A stretch of DNA of 64,000 bases from assembly GCA_001312325.1 (NCBI GenBank), contig BBDJ01000002.1, forward strand, positions 257,612 to 321,611, given 5' to 3'. The translations under genes and the position numbers were made by a program. The stretch comes from Lysinibacillus pakistanensis. Its GTDB lineage: Bacteria; Bacillota; Bacilli; Bacillales_A; Planococcaceae. Below are positions 30,057 through 39,653 of this stretch, piece after piece. The notes beneath the pieces were generated by a model, which was not told where the DNA came from, searched no databases, and saw only the letters and a list, made by a program, of their open reading frames with translations. Positions within the stretch are counted from its first letter, which is position 1; each line of letters starts with the position of its first letter.

Positions 30057-31402
30057 GTGAAAAATGAACTTAAACACGAACTATTTCATCAATTTCCAAT
30101 ACTAAAAGAACTAGCAAATAAGCATACTGTGCTTTGGGAAAATACAAATTGGCAAAAAGAAACGACAACCAATCTTTTTTCGATGCAGGAAGTAGATGAA
30201 GCGGAAGAAACACTTACACGCTTTTCTTCTTATTTAAAAGTAGCATTCCCAGAGCTTTTGGAAAGTCAAGGATTCATTGAATCGACTATTCAGGATATAC
30301 CATTGATAAAGAAAGCTCTCGAAAGGAAATTTGATGTTTCAATACCTGGTCAATTTATCTTAAAATGCGATCATGCCTTGCCAATCTCAGGTTCAATTAA
30401 GGCTCGTGGAGGTATTTTTGAAGTATTAAGGCATGCAGAGCGACTAGCTATTGCCAGTGGAAAGCTAAAAAAAAGGAGGATAATTATGTGGTGTTGGGAA
30501 CGAAGGACTTCCAAGAATTTTTCCAGCAGTACACAATTGCAGTTGGCTCTACTGGTAATCTAGGATTAAGCATCGGCATTATGGGCAAGAAACTCGGCTT
30601 TAATGTCGTAGTACATATGTCGAGTGACGCAAAGGAATGGAAGAAAGCATTGCTGCGTGAAAAGGGTGCAACTGTCATCGAATATGAGGCTGACTACAGT
30701 GTGGCTGTGGAGCAAGGTCGTCGAGAGGCTGAGCAAGATCCATTCTGTCATTTTATTGATGATGAAAATTCAAAGGATCTTTTTGCTGGCTATGCGGTGG
30801 CAGCGAAAAGACTAAAGCACCAATTTGAAAAGACGAACATTAAAGTGGATGAAACACATCCATTGTTCGTGTATTTACCGTGTGGGGTTGGTGGTGGACC
30901 CGGTGGCGTTGCATATGGACTTCGAGAGCTTTTTGGAGAGCATGTGCATATTTTCTTTGCAGAGCCAGTTGCGTCTCCTTGCATGACAATCGGTTTAATG
31001 ACAGGACTACATGATGCAATCAGTGTAGAGGATATTGGACTTGACAATAAAACAGAAGCAGATGGTTTAGCTGTTGGTCGTGCGTCAAAGTTTGTGGGCA
31101 AGGTGATGGAAACGTATATCAGTGGTTGTTACACGGTGACAGATGAACAGTTGTTTACATCATTAGGTTTGACAATGGACAGCGAAGGGATATTTTTGGA
31201 GCCATCTGCACATACAGGGATGTTTGGACCGATACAGTTAATGAAAAACGGGCAAAATTATTTGGAAAAGCATCATTTAACAAACAAAATGGAGCAAGCT
31301 ACGCATATTGTTTGGGCGACAGGTGGGAGTATGGTGCCAAAAGAGATGCGTGAAAAGTATTTAAAATTTAGTAGGAACAGTGTTAATTTACAAAATGAGT
31401 AG
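30057..31402 (+). CDS. dsdA: D-serine ammonia-lyase, frameshift
   Basis: PLP-dependent conversion of D-serine to pyruvate and ammonia. The PLP lysine lies in SGSIKARGG near 30390, the glycine-rich phosphate loop in [11 protein letters not shown] near 30550 and GCGVGG-like CGVGGGPGG near 30890. The GTG start follows GGAGG. The A8 run at about 30468-30475 breaks the frame after ASGKLKK, and [12 protein letters not shown] continues in the next frame. Length after repair is about 448 residues, normal for DsdA. The gene is preceded by the DUF188 gene with 39 bases between. Confidence 0.93.
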
Positions 31403-31450
31403 ACATCTGAAGCTTTGGTAAAAGGTTGTTTGATTATAATAAAGTTTGAT

Positions 31451-31483
31451 AAAAATCACCTCTTTTTCCTGGAGGTGATTTTT
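31451..31483 (+). terminator. Terminator of dsdA
   Basis: Perfect 12-base stem AAAAATCACCTC / GAGGTGATTTTT. Confidence 0.88.
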
Positions 31484-31680
31484 GTTGGATATTTATCTTC
31501 ATTCATAGATACAGAAGACTCCCGTCTCTACAAGGGTGAGATAAAAATGCGGTTTTGGTTCCTTTTCAGTGGGGTTCAACAAGGGGATGTTTAAATTAGT
31601 TGAAAGTGACCTTACGTCATCTTTTATACTGATAAAGAGCAGCATTTACTTTAACACTAATTTAAAAGGGGAATCCTAAG

Positions 31681-31830
31681 ATGAAGAAAGACGATATTAT
31701 TATTTATGCTTTTGTTATTATTGGAGCTGGAGTAGGTTTATTTTTTGATAATGCTTTTCCGGGGGTGCTAATTGGTTTGGGAATTGGTTATGTGTTTAAA
31801 ATGATTATTTTTAATAATACAAATGAATAA
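31681..31830 (+). CDS. Small membrane protein, 49 residues
   Basis: A short gene with a good AAAGGGGAA ribosome site 7 bases before ATG. The product starts MKKDDIIIYAF and is almost entirely two hydrophobic segments joined by FFDNAFPG, ending NNTNE. No family is recognised. It is 16 bases upstream of the merR-type gene and may be part of that operon. Confidence 0.7.
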   Translation: MKKDDIIIYAFVIIGAGVGLFFDNAFPGVLIGLGIGYVFKMIIFNNTNE

Positions 31831-31846
31831 GAAGTAGGGTATTAGC

Positions 31847-32568
31847 TTGTTTCATATCAATGAATTTAAAAAGCTGAGCAGTGTATCAGTTAGAACCTTG
31901 AGATATTACGATAAAATTGGACTTTTGAAACCTGTATCAAAAACTGAAGGGGGTCATCGATTATATTCAAATACTGAGTTGAAGAAACTTCAGCAAATAC
32001 AATTCCTAAAAACTATAGGATTTCAATTAAGCGAGATCAAAATAATGTTAGAGTCCGAAGAATGGGACTGGTCTAATAGTCTAATGACACAACTATCTTA
32101 TGTGATAAAAGAAAAGGACCGTCTTTCAAAGATAGAAATTAGTTTAAGGGAGCTAATAAACGGTATAGCGATTGATGGAGAAGAATTTAAAATTAAAAAA
32201 AATCATAGATTTATATAATAATAAGGAGGCTAAAGAAGCATTAAATTATAATCTAGTTGAATTAAATATTAAAAACACGGAAGTACTAGAAAAACTTCCT
32301 AACATGGCTAGTAGTGATCCAGACTCTTTAGAGTGGATTGCTTTAGTGGGGCAATTAAAAAAAATATATGCACCTTGGTTATAGTCATTCACGAATACAA
32401 AATATTATTGAAAGAATGGATGTAAAAAAAAGGTGAAGACTTTACTGACGAAGATGTTTTTTTTAGATAAACTATGGGACATTAGGATGTCGCCTGAGGA
32501 ATCAAAAAAAGTTTAGCCTATATCCAATTGATCAAGAGGTCCTTACTTTTTTTGGAGAAGTCATATAG
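31847..32568 (+). CDS. MerR-family transcriptional regulator with C-terminal effector domain, several frameshifts
   Basis: The N-terminal winged helix-turn-helix is clear (VSVRTLRYYDKIGLLKP, then GGHRLYS) and is followed by the dimerisation coiled coil (to residue about 110). The rest is a longer C-terminal domain scattered over frames. Breaks fall at A-runs near 32195, 32360, 32426 and 32507 and a T8 near 32456. The likely end is TAG 32566-32568 after FGEVI, about 238 residues. It resembles TipA-like MerR regulators that sense drugs through the C-terminal domain. It probably controls the exporter-like gene downstream. Confidence 0.75.
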
Positions 32569-32619
32569 TCATTATCTCGATAATAAATCATAGTTATTTG
32601 AACACAGACGGAGGGAAAG

Positions 32620-33277
32620 ATGGGAACTGATATATTAATTTATTTGGGCGGCTTGGCTCTTTTAGATATGTTAAGCCTACAATTATGGGTGTTACTTTAT
32701 TTCTAGTTTTAACAGATAATAAAAATTTAACATCAAGATTATTGACATATCTATTTACGGTTGTGCTATTGTATTTTTCGTTAGGTATCATTATGATGTT
32801 AGGTCTAAATTTTATTATAGAAGCATTCTCAACTATTTTTCAAAATAAAATAGTTAGCTGGGTAATTTTCATCACAGGGGTGATATTATTTACTGCTAGC
32901 TTTTTTTATCCCCGCAAATAAAAAAAAGTAACATACCAAAGCCTAAAACACAAAGCTTATTCTCAATTATTATTATTGGTGTTACAACCTTTATCATTGA
33001 GGCAGGCATGGCCTTACCATATTTTGCTGCTATTGGTTTATTAACTACAATAGATATACCTTTTTATCAAAGGATTTCAACTATAGCAGTATACAATATT
33101 ATAATGGTTCTACCAGCTCTTCTTATATTTTTAGGATATAAAGTGTTTGGAAAATTGATAAACCCTACCTTAGTTAAACTTCGGAATAAAATAGCAAGCA
33201 GTTCAAGTTCTGCTTTATCCTGGATTATTTGTATAGTTGGCGTGATATTAATATTTTACACTATTGATTATCTATAA
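32620..33277 (+). CDS. GAP/Sap-family membrane protein, two frameshifts
   Basis: A six-helix membrane protein of about 218 residues, of the GAP (Sap) family related to LysE-type exporters. ATG 32620 follows GAGGG. LLDMLSPTIMGV, the family N-terminal signature, requires one added base near 32677. A second break is the T7 run near 32902 (SFFIPANKKK continues). The substrate is unknown. Located 51 bases after the MerR gene, it is a plausible target of that regulator. Confidence 0.7.
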
Positions 33278-33630
33278 TTTGTGAATGGAAGTATTGTTGT
33301 TGAGTATTGAATAACACTTTTAACAGAATACAATTTTGAACTTTATGTAGGATAAATATCCAAATAAAAAGCCTGGAAATAGAATTCCAGGCTTGATTCT
33401 CACTTACTTTAAATGCTCCATGACACACTGCCTCGCTTCCGCAAATGGGTCTTAAAATTTTTAAGACTGTGCTTTAGCTATATTCAGTTCTGAATGGTCC
33501 TTCTGAGTTTTCAATCCATCCCACTCATCGGGTTAACCCTCCTAGTCATTGGATTTGAAGTGAAATCTTAAATAGTTTGGGTTAATTATTATTTTCTATA
33601 CACATTATTTTAAAATTAATTTTTTATAAT
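33278..33630. other. Intergenic region between convergent genes
   Basis: No gene seen. It contains the hairpin at 33369-33394; the rest is AT-rich without a recognisable element. Confidence 0.6.
33369..33394 (+). terminator. Hairpin/terminator-like element
   Basis: AAGCCTGGAA / TTCCAGGCTT, a perfect 10-base stem, but only a weak T-tract (GATTCTC). Confidence 0.5.
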
Positions 33631-34807
33631 TTATCGTTGAAGCTGTTTTTGCTGAGCTGCTAAAAAAAACTTCGTGAGCAGCGCGTACTCCGGCACCTGG
33701 CTCAAAGTCATAGGAGAAGTCTTGTAGTGCCGCCTCCATTAATGAAATAGCTTGTAAAATATCGCTTGGGAAGCAATAGCCCATATGACCAAATCTGAAA
33801 ATCTTCCCTTGCAAGTGGCCAAGTCCACCAGCGAAATCTAAATGATAGTGTTGTTTTAAATGTGTTAGGAATTCACCAAGGTCTATTCCTTTTGGTGCCA
33901 AGATTGCTGTAATTGTTGGTGAGGCATATTCATCTTCGGTTAACAGTTCAATATTTAGTGCCTTCATCGCATTTCGCACCATATTTTTCATTAATTCATG
34001 ACGTGCTACGGTTTTATGAAAGCCGCCTTCTTGCTCTATCAGTTTGCATACCTCATGAAGTCCATAGATAAGTGTGATGGTAGGCGTGTTTGGTGTCATC
34101 CCTTTTTCTGCCCAGCCACGATAGCTCAATAAATTTAAGTAATAGGATGGTGCTTTATTTTCCTCAATAACTTTCCATGCTCTGTCACTGACGCTGACAA
34201 GTGAAAGGCCTGGCGGTAGCATCATAGCCTTTTGAGAGCCTGTAACAAGAATATCGACACCCCACGCATCCATTTCAGCAGGTGCTCCACCAACGCAGCT
34301 TACTCCATCTACAATGACTAAAGCATCTGTTTCTTCTCGGACAACTTGTGCCAGTTCAGCGACAGGGTTCAAGATACCTGTAGAAGTTTCATTAAAGGTT
34401 ACAAAAACAGCTTTAATCGCTTGCAAGGGCTGTAAAAATGCTCGTAGCTCATCCGCAGTACAAGCTTGTCCCCATTCTTTTTCAAGCTTATGTACGTTAA
34501 AGCCATATTTTTCACAAATTGAAACAAAATAATCACCAAATGCTCCAACTGTCACAACAACAACGTCTTCACCAGCTGAAACAGTATTCACTGCAGCTGC
34601 TTCCAAAGCGGCTGTACCACCTGAAGGAAGTAATAAAATATCTTGTTTTGTCCCGAATACTGGCTTTACTAATTCAGTCGTTTCACGGTAAAGCTCCACA
34701 AATTCTGTGCTTCGATGGCTAAAAATATCCTTATTCATTGCAAGCTGAACCTTTTTTGGAATAGGTGTAGGTCCAGGATGTCTTAAAATATTTTCATACA
34801 CATTCAT
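33631..34807 (-). CDS. Class V aminotransferase (alanine-glyoxylate/PucG-like), frameshift at 3' end
   Basis: A PLP enzyme of the alanine-glyoxylate/serine-pyruvate aminotransferase type, about 391 residues. Motifs: HPGPTPIP at the N-terminus, LPSGGTAALEAA, VDGVSCVGG with the PLP-binding Asp, and the PLP lysine in TGSQKAMMLPPG. The A8 run at 33662-33669 lengthens the frame to 33605 with a spurious tail; removing one base gives EVFLAAQQKQLQR and a stop at 33631. ATG 34807 follows AAAGGGGA. B. subtilis PucG makes ureidoglycine/glyoxylate transaminations; which substrate this one uses cannot be told from sequence. Confidence 0.88.
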
Positions 34808-34967
34808 CAATCCCCTTTTTTGTAAAATAAGAAATTCGAAATTTTCTAACTATAATATAGCATATTATTCTGCTAGCTAACTCCTTTTCGAAAAAAAATG
34901 GTAGAGAATAGAAAAAGAAATTATTTAAGGAAATATGGTAATATTTAAATAAAAAGGGGATGAGCTT

Positions 34968-36058
34968 ATGAAGGTAAAAGTTCACTTTCCATCTGTATAT
35001 TTTTTAATTGAACCCAATATAGTTGCTGTTTATAAAATCAAATCACTTGAATATGTCAATTTAACAGATGTAATCAATATAGGTGAATGGGAGGCTTATG
35101 AACTACAGCATTCTCATCAATTTGAAGTGTTTAATCATGATAAGAGTAGACCCTCAGAGAATCCTTGGAGTTTCTATCTTGAGCAGGAGGAACTTTATAC
35201 TATCGTAGAAATGATAAACGGTGCCATTCAACAGCAACGTTCTGGATCACATTATGAATCCATAACGCCTTCTTCTCAGATGGTTCATATTACTTGCTCA
35301 GAATCAGCAGCAGGGTCACTAAGGGTGGCACTTGCTCCCCCAAGACATATTATTGCATTTCCTGATGACCTCTCTATCGGTCCAGTGTGTCAGTTAGAAG
35401 CCAAGTTAGGGCAAGCTTTCCGTAAAGAATGGCTATTTGAAAATATTAATAATGAGCAGGATGATCATGTTGAATTTAATAAATTTGTAAATACTTTGCG
35501 TGAAATAGATGATATTCCTGCGCACATACCAATTTACATTTGGGTCGGAAACAATGCAAATGAACAATGTCTTTTACGATTCTTTCTTTATTTATTAAAC
35601 GATAAAGCAAACGAAATCTATCTAATGCAAACCTCTGAGCACAATAAATATGGAGATACAGGGCATCTTTCATCGCTGCAATTAAGCCAACTCTTTATGA
35701 ATAGTGAAATCAAGCCTTTAACTGTTCAGGAGAGACTATCTCTCAAAAAGAATGGAAACATTTATCACAAACGAGGAATGTATTGCGACGATGGGTGAAT
35801 GGAGAAATAATAAGTGTATCAGAGGATTATTTTGATGCATTGATTATAAATACGATCGCGAAACTACATAAGGAACAAACAATGAAGGATTTTATTAAGA
35901 CAGGAACTGTAATTGCAGAATTGATATCTCAGATGGACGAGTGTCCGAATCTCTTCTATTTAGAATATAGAATTCGATTATTAGTTTATAATGGAGCCCT
36001 TGCATTAAAAGGTATTCCCAAATCTATGAGACATTATAGTGTAAAACTGCGTGATTAA
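34968..36058 (+). CDS. DUF1835/DUF3658 domain protein, frameshift
   Basis: A soluble protein of about 363 residues. The middle has the DUF1835 signature (VHITCSESAAGSLRVAL, then DDLSIGPV) and the C-terminal part looks like DUF3658 (SEDYFDALI). The N-terminal approximately 85 residues are an extra segment. The A5 run near 35745 breaks the frame; KEWKHLSQTRNVLRRWVNG restores continuity between the two frames. The domain pair is common in Firmicutes and uncharacterised. AGGGGA precedes ATG 34968. Intact otherwise. Confidence 0.8.
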
Positions 36059-36061
36059 TAA

Positions 36062-36094
36062 AAACCTCTTTTGTCAGGTGACAAAAAGAGGTTT
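36062..36094 (+). terminator. Bidirectional terminator between convergent genes
   Basis: AAACCTCTTTTGTC / GACAAAAAGAGGTTT around AGGT. Confidence 0.85.
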
Positions 36095-36103
36095 CACTTG
36101 TGG

Positions 36104-36596
36104 CTAGGCAACGAAAGGTCTGTTCATACGCATTAAACCATAAATCATAAAGAATATTCCACCTGTTAAAAGTGTGAGAATAATGTATAGGACAGCTTTC
36201 CCAGCTTCGCCAGTCCATCTATAGAATAGACGGTAACTGAAGTATAAAATGAAGCCAGCAGCGCCTAGTGATGCAATGATGCCGAGAAATGGAATAAACG
36301 AAACGATAATTAAACCCGCATAAATAAGCGTGTTTTTTTAAAGCTGCAGCACGGACAGTTTCATTATCAACACCATCTGCAGTTAACAGGAAAAGGCTAT
36401 AAACATTGATAAGTGGAATCCAAGCAATGTAAGCCATATCACCGAAGCCGTTTGTTTTAGAAGCCATAAAATAAATTAGTGCACTAATAACATATGCAAT
36501 TAAACCTAATACAAGAGAGGCAATAATAATTAACAAAAGAAATCCGCCAAACGTCGCCGCATCATAATCATTGTAATAATAAGAATCATAGCTCAT
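36104..36596 (-). CDS. Tyr-rich small integral membrane protein, frameshift
   Basis: The N-terminus is Tyr/Asp-rich (SYDSYYYNDYD) and is followed by four hydrophobic segments. GGGAGG precedes ATG 36596. The A7-run equivalent near 36332-36339 breaks the frame; removing one base restores ALKNTLIYAGLIIVSF and extends the product through two more helices to a stop at 36104. About 163 residues. Family not recognised. Confidence 0.7.
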
Positions 36597-36843
36597 TGAT
36601 AAAACCTCCCTTCAAATGAAAATACCCCCTAATCATACCAATCCTAAAATGTTAAATCCATAACAATTTATAGGTAATATTTAGTTGAAATCGTATATTT
36701 GTACTAGAATAATTTCTTTGAGTGAGGCTTTTATGATGATTTTTTGAGCGGATACTGAAAAAAATTGCAAAAAAAATCCTTGGAAATATTGGTATACTAG
36801 TTTTGAAGATTCATTTTTTAATTGCAAGGTTAAGGGGGGATTT

Positions 36844-37656
36844 GCCTGTTACTAGTTGTTATTCTATGTGTATTGCTGTGCATTTATTTCATGGAAAAAA
36901 AATTATCGTAAGAGTACCTATTATCAGCTAACTAAACATCATATTATAACCGTTAAATGGAATAAAGGAAGACATGGTGAGTACTTAACTTCAAAAATGA
37001 TTGACAAGTATGCTTCAAAAGATCATAAATTATTAGTCAATGTGTATATTCCGAAAAGAAATTCGGATGAGTTAACAGAAATTGACCTACTTTATATTGA
37101 TCGAACAGGCTTATACGTGTTGGAATCAAAAAAATTATAGTGGTTGGATTTTTGGGAATGAAGCACACCAGCAATGGACGCAAATAATGACGAATAGGAA
37201 AAAAAATATCAATTTCGCCTTGGCGTAATTGCGTCCGGATTTTGAATTGTGCCTGCACAATTCATTCCTTTGAAAATCCGTGACATCCCGCCGGAGCTTT
37301 ATCTTCATTTTCTGAATGAAGATAGATTTTTTAATCCAATCCGCCAAAATGCTATACATACCCGTGCCCTTCAAGATTTTTTTGAAACTGCCAAACAATG
37401 CCATCCATTCAGTTATTGTTTTTGGTGAAAACTGTACTTTGAAAAAGGTGGAGATGACTTCCTCTAATGTACATGTTATAAAACGAGGAGAGTTAAAACG
37501 CTTCATCCAAGATCAACAAAAATCTGCTAGTCTAATATTTTCTCAAGTAGATATTCAAGCCATTTACAATCAGTTATTACCACAAATGCAAATTTCCAAG
37601 GCAATGAAGAAAAAAAACATATTCGCACGATACAGCAAAGATATGGAAAGCATTAG
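36844..37656 (+). pseudogene. NERD-domain protein gene interrupted by a repeat element
   Basis: The product resembles nuclease-related-domain (NERD) proteins: an N-terminal membrane helix (LLLVVILCVLLC), then KGRHGEYLTSKMI, the acidic E-I-D-L-L core near 37080, GLYVLESKNYSGWIFG, and after the insert FNPIRQNAIHTRALQDF and VHVIKRGELKRF. The element at 37210-37325 interrupts the reading frame between KKYQF and NPIRQN and introduces a stop. Other indels lie in A-runs near 36891 and 37129 and a T7 near 37376. The exact start is unclear. Stop at 37654-37656. Confidence 0.75.
37210..37325 (-). repeat. Dispersed structured repeat, copy B (inside the NERD gene)
   Basis: Runs from AATTTCGCCTTGGCG to the terminal inverted pair TATCTTCATT / AATGAAGATA (37300-37309, 37315-37324). 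Internal symmetry is strong: CGGATTTT (37236-37243) pairs with AAAATCCG (37273-37280) and encloses GAATTGTGC/GCACAATTC (37244-37252, 37255-37263). It is the reverse orientation of copies A and C. The host gene flanks read through if the element is removed, so it is an insertion. Confidence 0.8.
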
Positions 37657-37686
37657 ACGAAAAGGATTTCAAAAAGGAGCGATTAT

Positions 37687-38011
37687 ATGCGAATGTATAA
37701 TAAATTAGTCCGTGATTTAATACCAGAAATAATAGAAGCGGGTGGCAAAAAGTGTGTAACAAGAATAGTAAAGCAGGAAGAATATTTGGAAGAAATCAAA
37801 AAGAAAATGCAAGAGGAGGCTCTAGAATTTAAGGAGTCGGCTTCAGAAAAAGAGACTATAGAAGAGCTTGCAGATATTTTAGAGCTAGTTTACGCGGCCA
37901 TACATAAGCTTGGTGTTTCCTATGAACAATTGGAGCAAATTCGTACTCAGAAGAAAGAACAACGTGGAGGGTTTTTTTAAAGGGATTTATTTGATGGAAG
38001 TAGAGGAGTAG
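37687..38011 (+). CDS. MazG-like nucleotide pyrophosphohydrolase family protein, frameshift
   Basis: A small all-alpha NTP-pyrophosphatase-like protein of about 107 residues. It has the family start (YNKLVRDLIPEII) and the metal-binding acidic helix EELADILELVYA. Members of this group are often annotated as phosphoribosyl-ATP pyrophosphohydrolase-like house-cleaning enzymes. A GGAG site precedes ATG 37687. A T7 run near 37972-37978 ends the frame early; removing one base adds KGIYLMEVEE and a stop at 38011. It is 31 bases after the NERD gene and 12 bases before the HNH gene, so all three are probably one operon. Confidence 0.8.
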
Positions 38012-38022
38012 GTGAAGGGAAC

Positions 38023-39026
38023 GTGTCACATGATTTAAGGGTTGGTGAAATACAGGAGAAATATATGACGGAGCATGAAATTTGGCAACATCTTAACAAT
38101 TTCTATTATCGTTCATCGGTCGCAACTTCCTATAAATATGTATTTTTTTAAAGCATTACTTGAAAACTTATATAATGTAGAGGATGAATTAACACTTAGC
38201 TATGATCAAATTTTTTTACTCCTTCACCAATATTTATTGGAATTTAATCATTCATCATCAATTAGCGCAGTCACCCAATAAAAATAAACCAGGTCGTGCT
38301 CAAACCATTTTGCAAAAGTATGTAAATGACTATAGCGTTCCTTCAGAATGGCAATTTGATCAACTTGAAGATTCGTTACAGATAAAAATTGTCCATGATG
38401 TCAAATGTGACTGCAAGCAAAATGTGATTGGGGCATTTTACGGCGATACAGCAGGTGTATTCTATGCATTTGATATTAAACGGGCACAATTTCGTTTTAA
38501 TCGTCCTGTTTATGAGTTTATGAAAAAATATCAGCGTGTCCTTATGAATTTAACAAACTATCATTTGGTGAAATATTTAGAGAAAGTGAATGAAGCAACA
38601 AGCACAATGGCTTTGCTTTCCAAGATTGAGGTGATTTCAAAGCGTAGTTCATTAGAAACCTTTTACAAGGTTCTTACACAATTTGAACAAAATCGTTGTT
38701 TCTACTGTCATTGTGATTTATCATCCAGTCGCCGAAAAACACATGTTGACCATTTTATCCCATGGAGCTTCGTTCAAAATGATAATCTATGGAATCTAGT
38801 GTTAGCCTGCAATGATTGTAATTTACAGAAGAGTGATAAAATTGCCACTCGCTTCTATTTAGAAACAATGCTTATAAGAAATGATTATTTATCCTCAAAC
38901 ATAAACGAGCCTTTTTACTTTCGTACATATCAAAATACGAAACTGATCGATTTATATGATTACTCCATCATGAATGGATACACAACTTTATGGGAACCAA
39001 AGAAGGTTATAAAGAAAAAGGTATAG
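38023..39026 (+). CDS. HNH endonuclease, two frameshifts
   Basis: A putative DNA-cutting nuclease of about 333 residues. The C-terminal third has the HNH layout: CFYCHCDL (first CxxC), HVDHFIPWS (catalytic His region), LWNLVLACNDCN (second CxxC). The N-terminal part is helical and unrecognised. GTG 38023 follows GAAGGGA. T7 runs near 38144-38150 and 38211-38217 break the frame. The function could be defence, homing or repair; the sequence does not decide. Confidence 0.8.
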
Positions 39027-39132
39027 AATACATGTATCTAGCTCAAGCAAAGGGAATTCATATTTTAAATGTTTGCTACTCCACATTTTGAGCTATAATT
39101 TTAATGACAAATTAATAAATGGAGGGATGTAT

Positions 39133-39354
39133 ATGGCAGATATTAAATATGAAATCATTGAAACACTCGCTGTTTTATCAGAGGGGAATAAGGGCTGGAA
39201 GAAGGAGTTAAATCTAATTAGTTGGAATGGTAGAGAAGCCAAATTTGATATTCGAGATTGGTCAGAGGATCATACAAAAATGGGGAAGGGTGTTACACTT
39301 TCACCCGCTGAAATGAAGATCTTAGCAGAGACACTAACGAAATTAGACATATAA
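39133..39354 (+). CDS. YdbC-like PC4/YdbC ssDNA-binding domain protein
   Basis: A 73-residue protein matching the bacterial PC4-like family (YdbC): KYEIIETLAVLSEGNKGWKK, DIRDWSEDH, KMGKGVTLS. The family binds single-stranded DNA and is linked to transcription or repair in Firmicutes. I choose ATG 39133, 6 bases from GGAGGG, over the ATG at 39127. Intact and followed by a terminator. Confidence 0.92.
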   Translation: MADIKYEIIETLAVLSEGNKGWKKELNLISWNGREAKFDIRDWSEDHTKMGKGVTLSPAEMKILAETLTKLDI

Positions 39355-39396
39355 GCGAAGGAGCCGTGCCATGCGGCTACTTCGTTATTTTTTTTT
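39354..39396 (+). terminator. Terminator after the YdbC gene
   Basis: CGAAGGAGCCG / CGGCTACTTCG stem, then a T-rich tail. Confidence 0.85.
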
Positions 39397-39406
39397 GACG
39401 AATGTT

Positions 39407-39562
39407 ATGGAGTACATTTTAGATGAATGTGGCAATGTTTTTTTAATGCAAGACAAGAGGAGCCATAAGCGGGCGCAGCTGCTAATAGCGATTAACAAAT
39501 CATTTGCGTATTATTTATCTAAAGAAATCATAGGAGAATTTGATTACTTACCCATCATGTAA
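39407..39562 (+). CDS. Hypothetical 51-residue protein (doubtful)
   Basis: A frame from ATG 39407 with no ribosome site, just after the terminator. MEYILDECGNVFLMQDKR looks protein-like rather than random. It may be the remnant of a longer gene. No family recognised. Confidence 0.3.
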   Translation: MEYILDECGNVFLMQDKRSHKRAQLLIAINKSFAYYLSKEIIGEFDYLPIM

Positions 39563-39653
39563 AAAGTTACAAAAAAAACATATTTATCGTAGTGTACTAC
39601 CTTTATACTAGAGATAACTATAGAACTAAAATAATATGAATGGGTGAAGGTAA

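Noticed and set aside
31484..31680. Possible riboswitch or element between dsdA and the 49-residue gene
   Set aside because: I could not find a consistent fold or a repeat partner in the window.
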